From Homarus americanus (taxonomy: Eukaryota > Arthropoda > Malacostraca > Decapoda > Nephropidae): 64,000 bases of DNA. Numbering within the stretch: the first letter of the stretch is position 1; every line of letters begins with the position of its first letter. The position numbers and the translations under genes were made by a program. This document shows positions 1 through 64,000 of the stretch, in pieces. A model generated the notes under the pieces. That model did not search any database. It was given only the letters and a program-made list of their open reading frames with translations, and was not told the origin of the DNA. The stretch spans positions 3,434,705 through 3,498,704 of the forward strand of contig NW_024748870.1 in the NCBI RefSeq assembly GCF_018991925.1. Reading direction: 5' to 3'.

Positions 1-75
1 TTATATGCATGTTGAAACATGAGGAGGTTTGTTTATGTATAACCCAATTTATTTAATAAGATGATTTTGACTTAC

Positions 76-64000
<63,925 letters not shown>

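Overview
The window is AT-rich eukaryotic DNA from an arthropod, most likely a malacostracan (decapod-type) crustacean. This placement is an inference. It rests on the protein family, the intron sizes, the long GT, AT and AAT microsatellites, and the density of pogo/Tigger-type elements. No bacterial, viral or organellar gene organisation is visible.

One host gene fills the window. It is a perlecan-type basement-membrane proteoglycan (trol in Drosophila, unc-52 in nematodes, HSPG2 in vertebrates) on the minus strand, entering at 64000 and leaving at 1. I placed 22 exons (3,570 nt, about 1,189 residues) by reading acceptor and donor sites and checking that the phase closes across each of the 21 introns. 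In protein order they encode the C-terminal part of one laminin IV (L4) module, laminin-EGF repeats, a complete second L4 module split into its LE partner, more laminin-EGF repeats, and seven Ig domains. This is the domain III to domain IV transition of perlecan. The N-terminal part (SEA/LDLa) and the C-terminal part (further Ig, laminin G) lie outside.

Introns make up about 94% of the window and hold nearly all other features. 63917-48048: the L4/LE exons, a CFDP2-like LINE (about 55130-58110), and a nested set of TA-flanked elements at 58177-61542. 48047-44912: the end of the second L4 module, a 1.6-kb TIR element beside an AT tract, and a near-perfect 97-bp inverted repeat. 44911-31514: a 13.4-kb intron with a decayed Tigger transposase, a mariner relic and several TIR elements. 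31513-22649: Ig1 and Ig2, with a Harbinger-like MITE, a SINE-like repeat, and Tigger pieces including a short element with an open DNA-binding-domain frame. 22648-12012: a 10.6-kb intron with a hAT-type transposase relic, a LINE 3' end and hairpin repeats. 12011-76: Ig3 to Ig7, with a 21 x 20-bp minisatellite, a 0.5-kb GT/CA tract and more MITEs.

No second host gene, tRNA, rRNA or CRISPR array could be supported. The most unusual signals are the number of different CAG-ended, TA-flanked element families in one gene's introns, and a strong excess of the short words TACAGTA/TACTGTA, which could be excision footprints of such elements.
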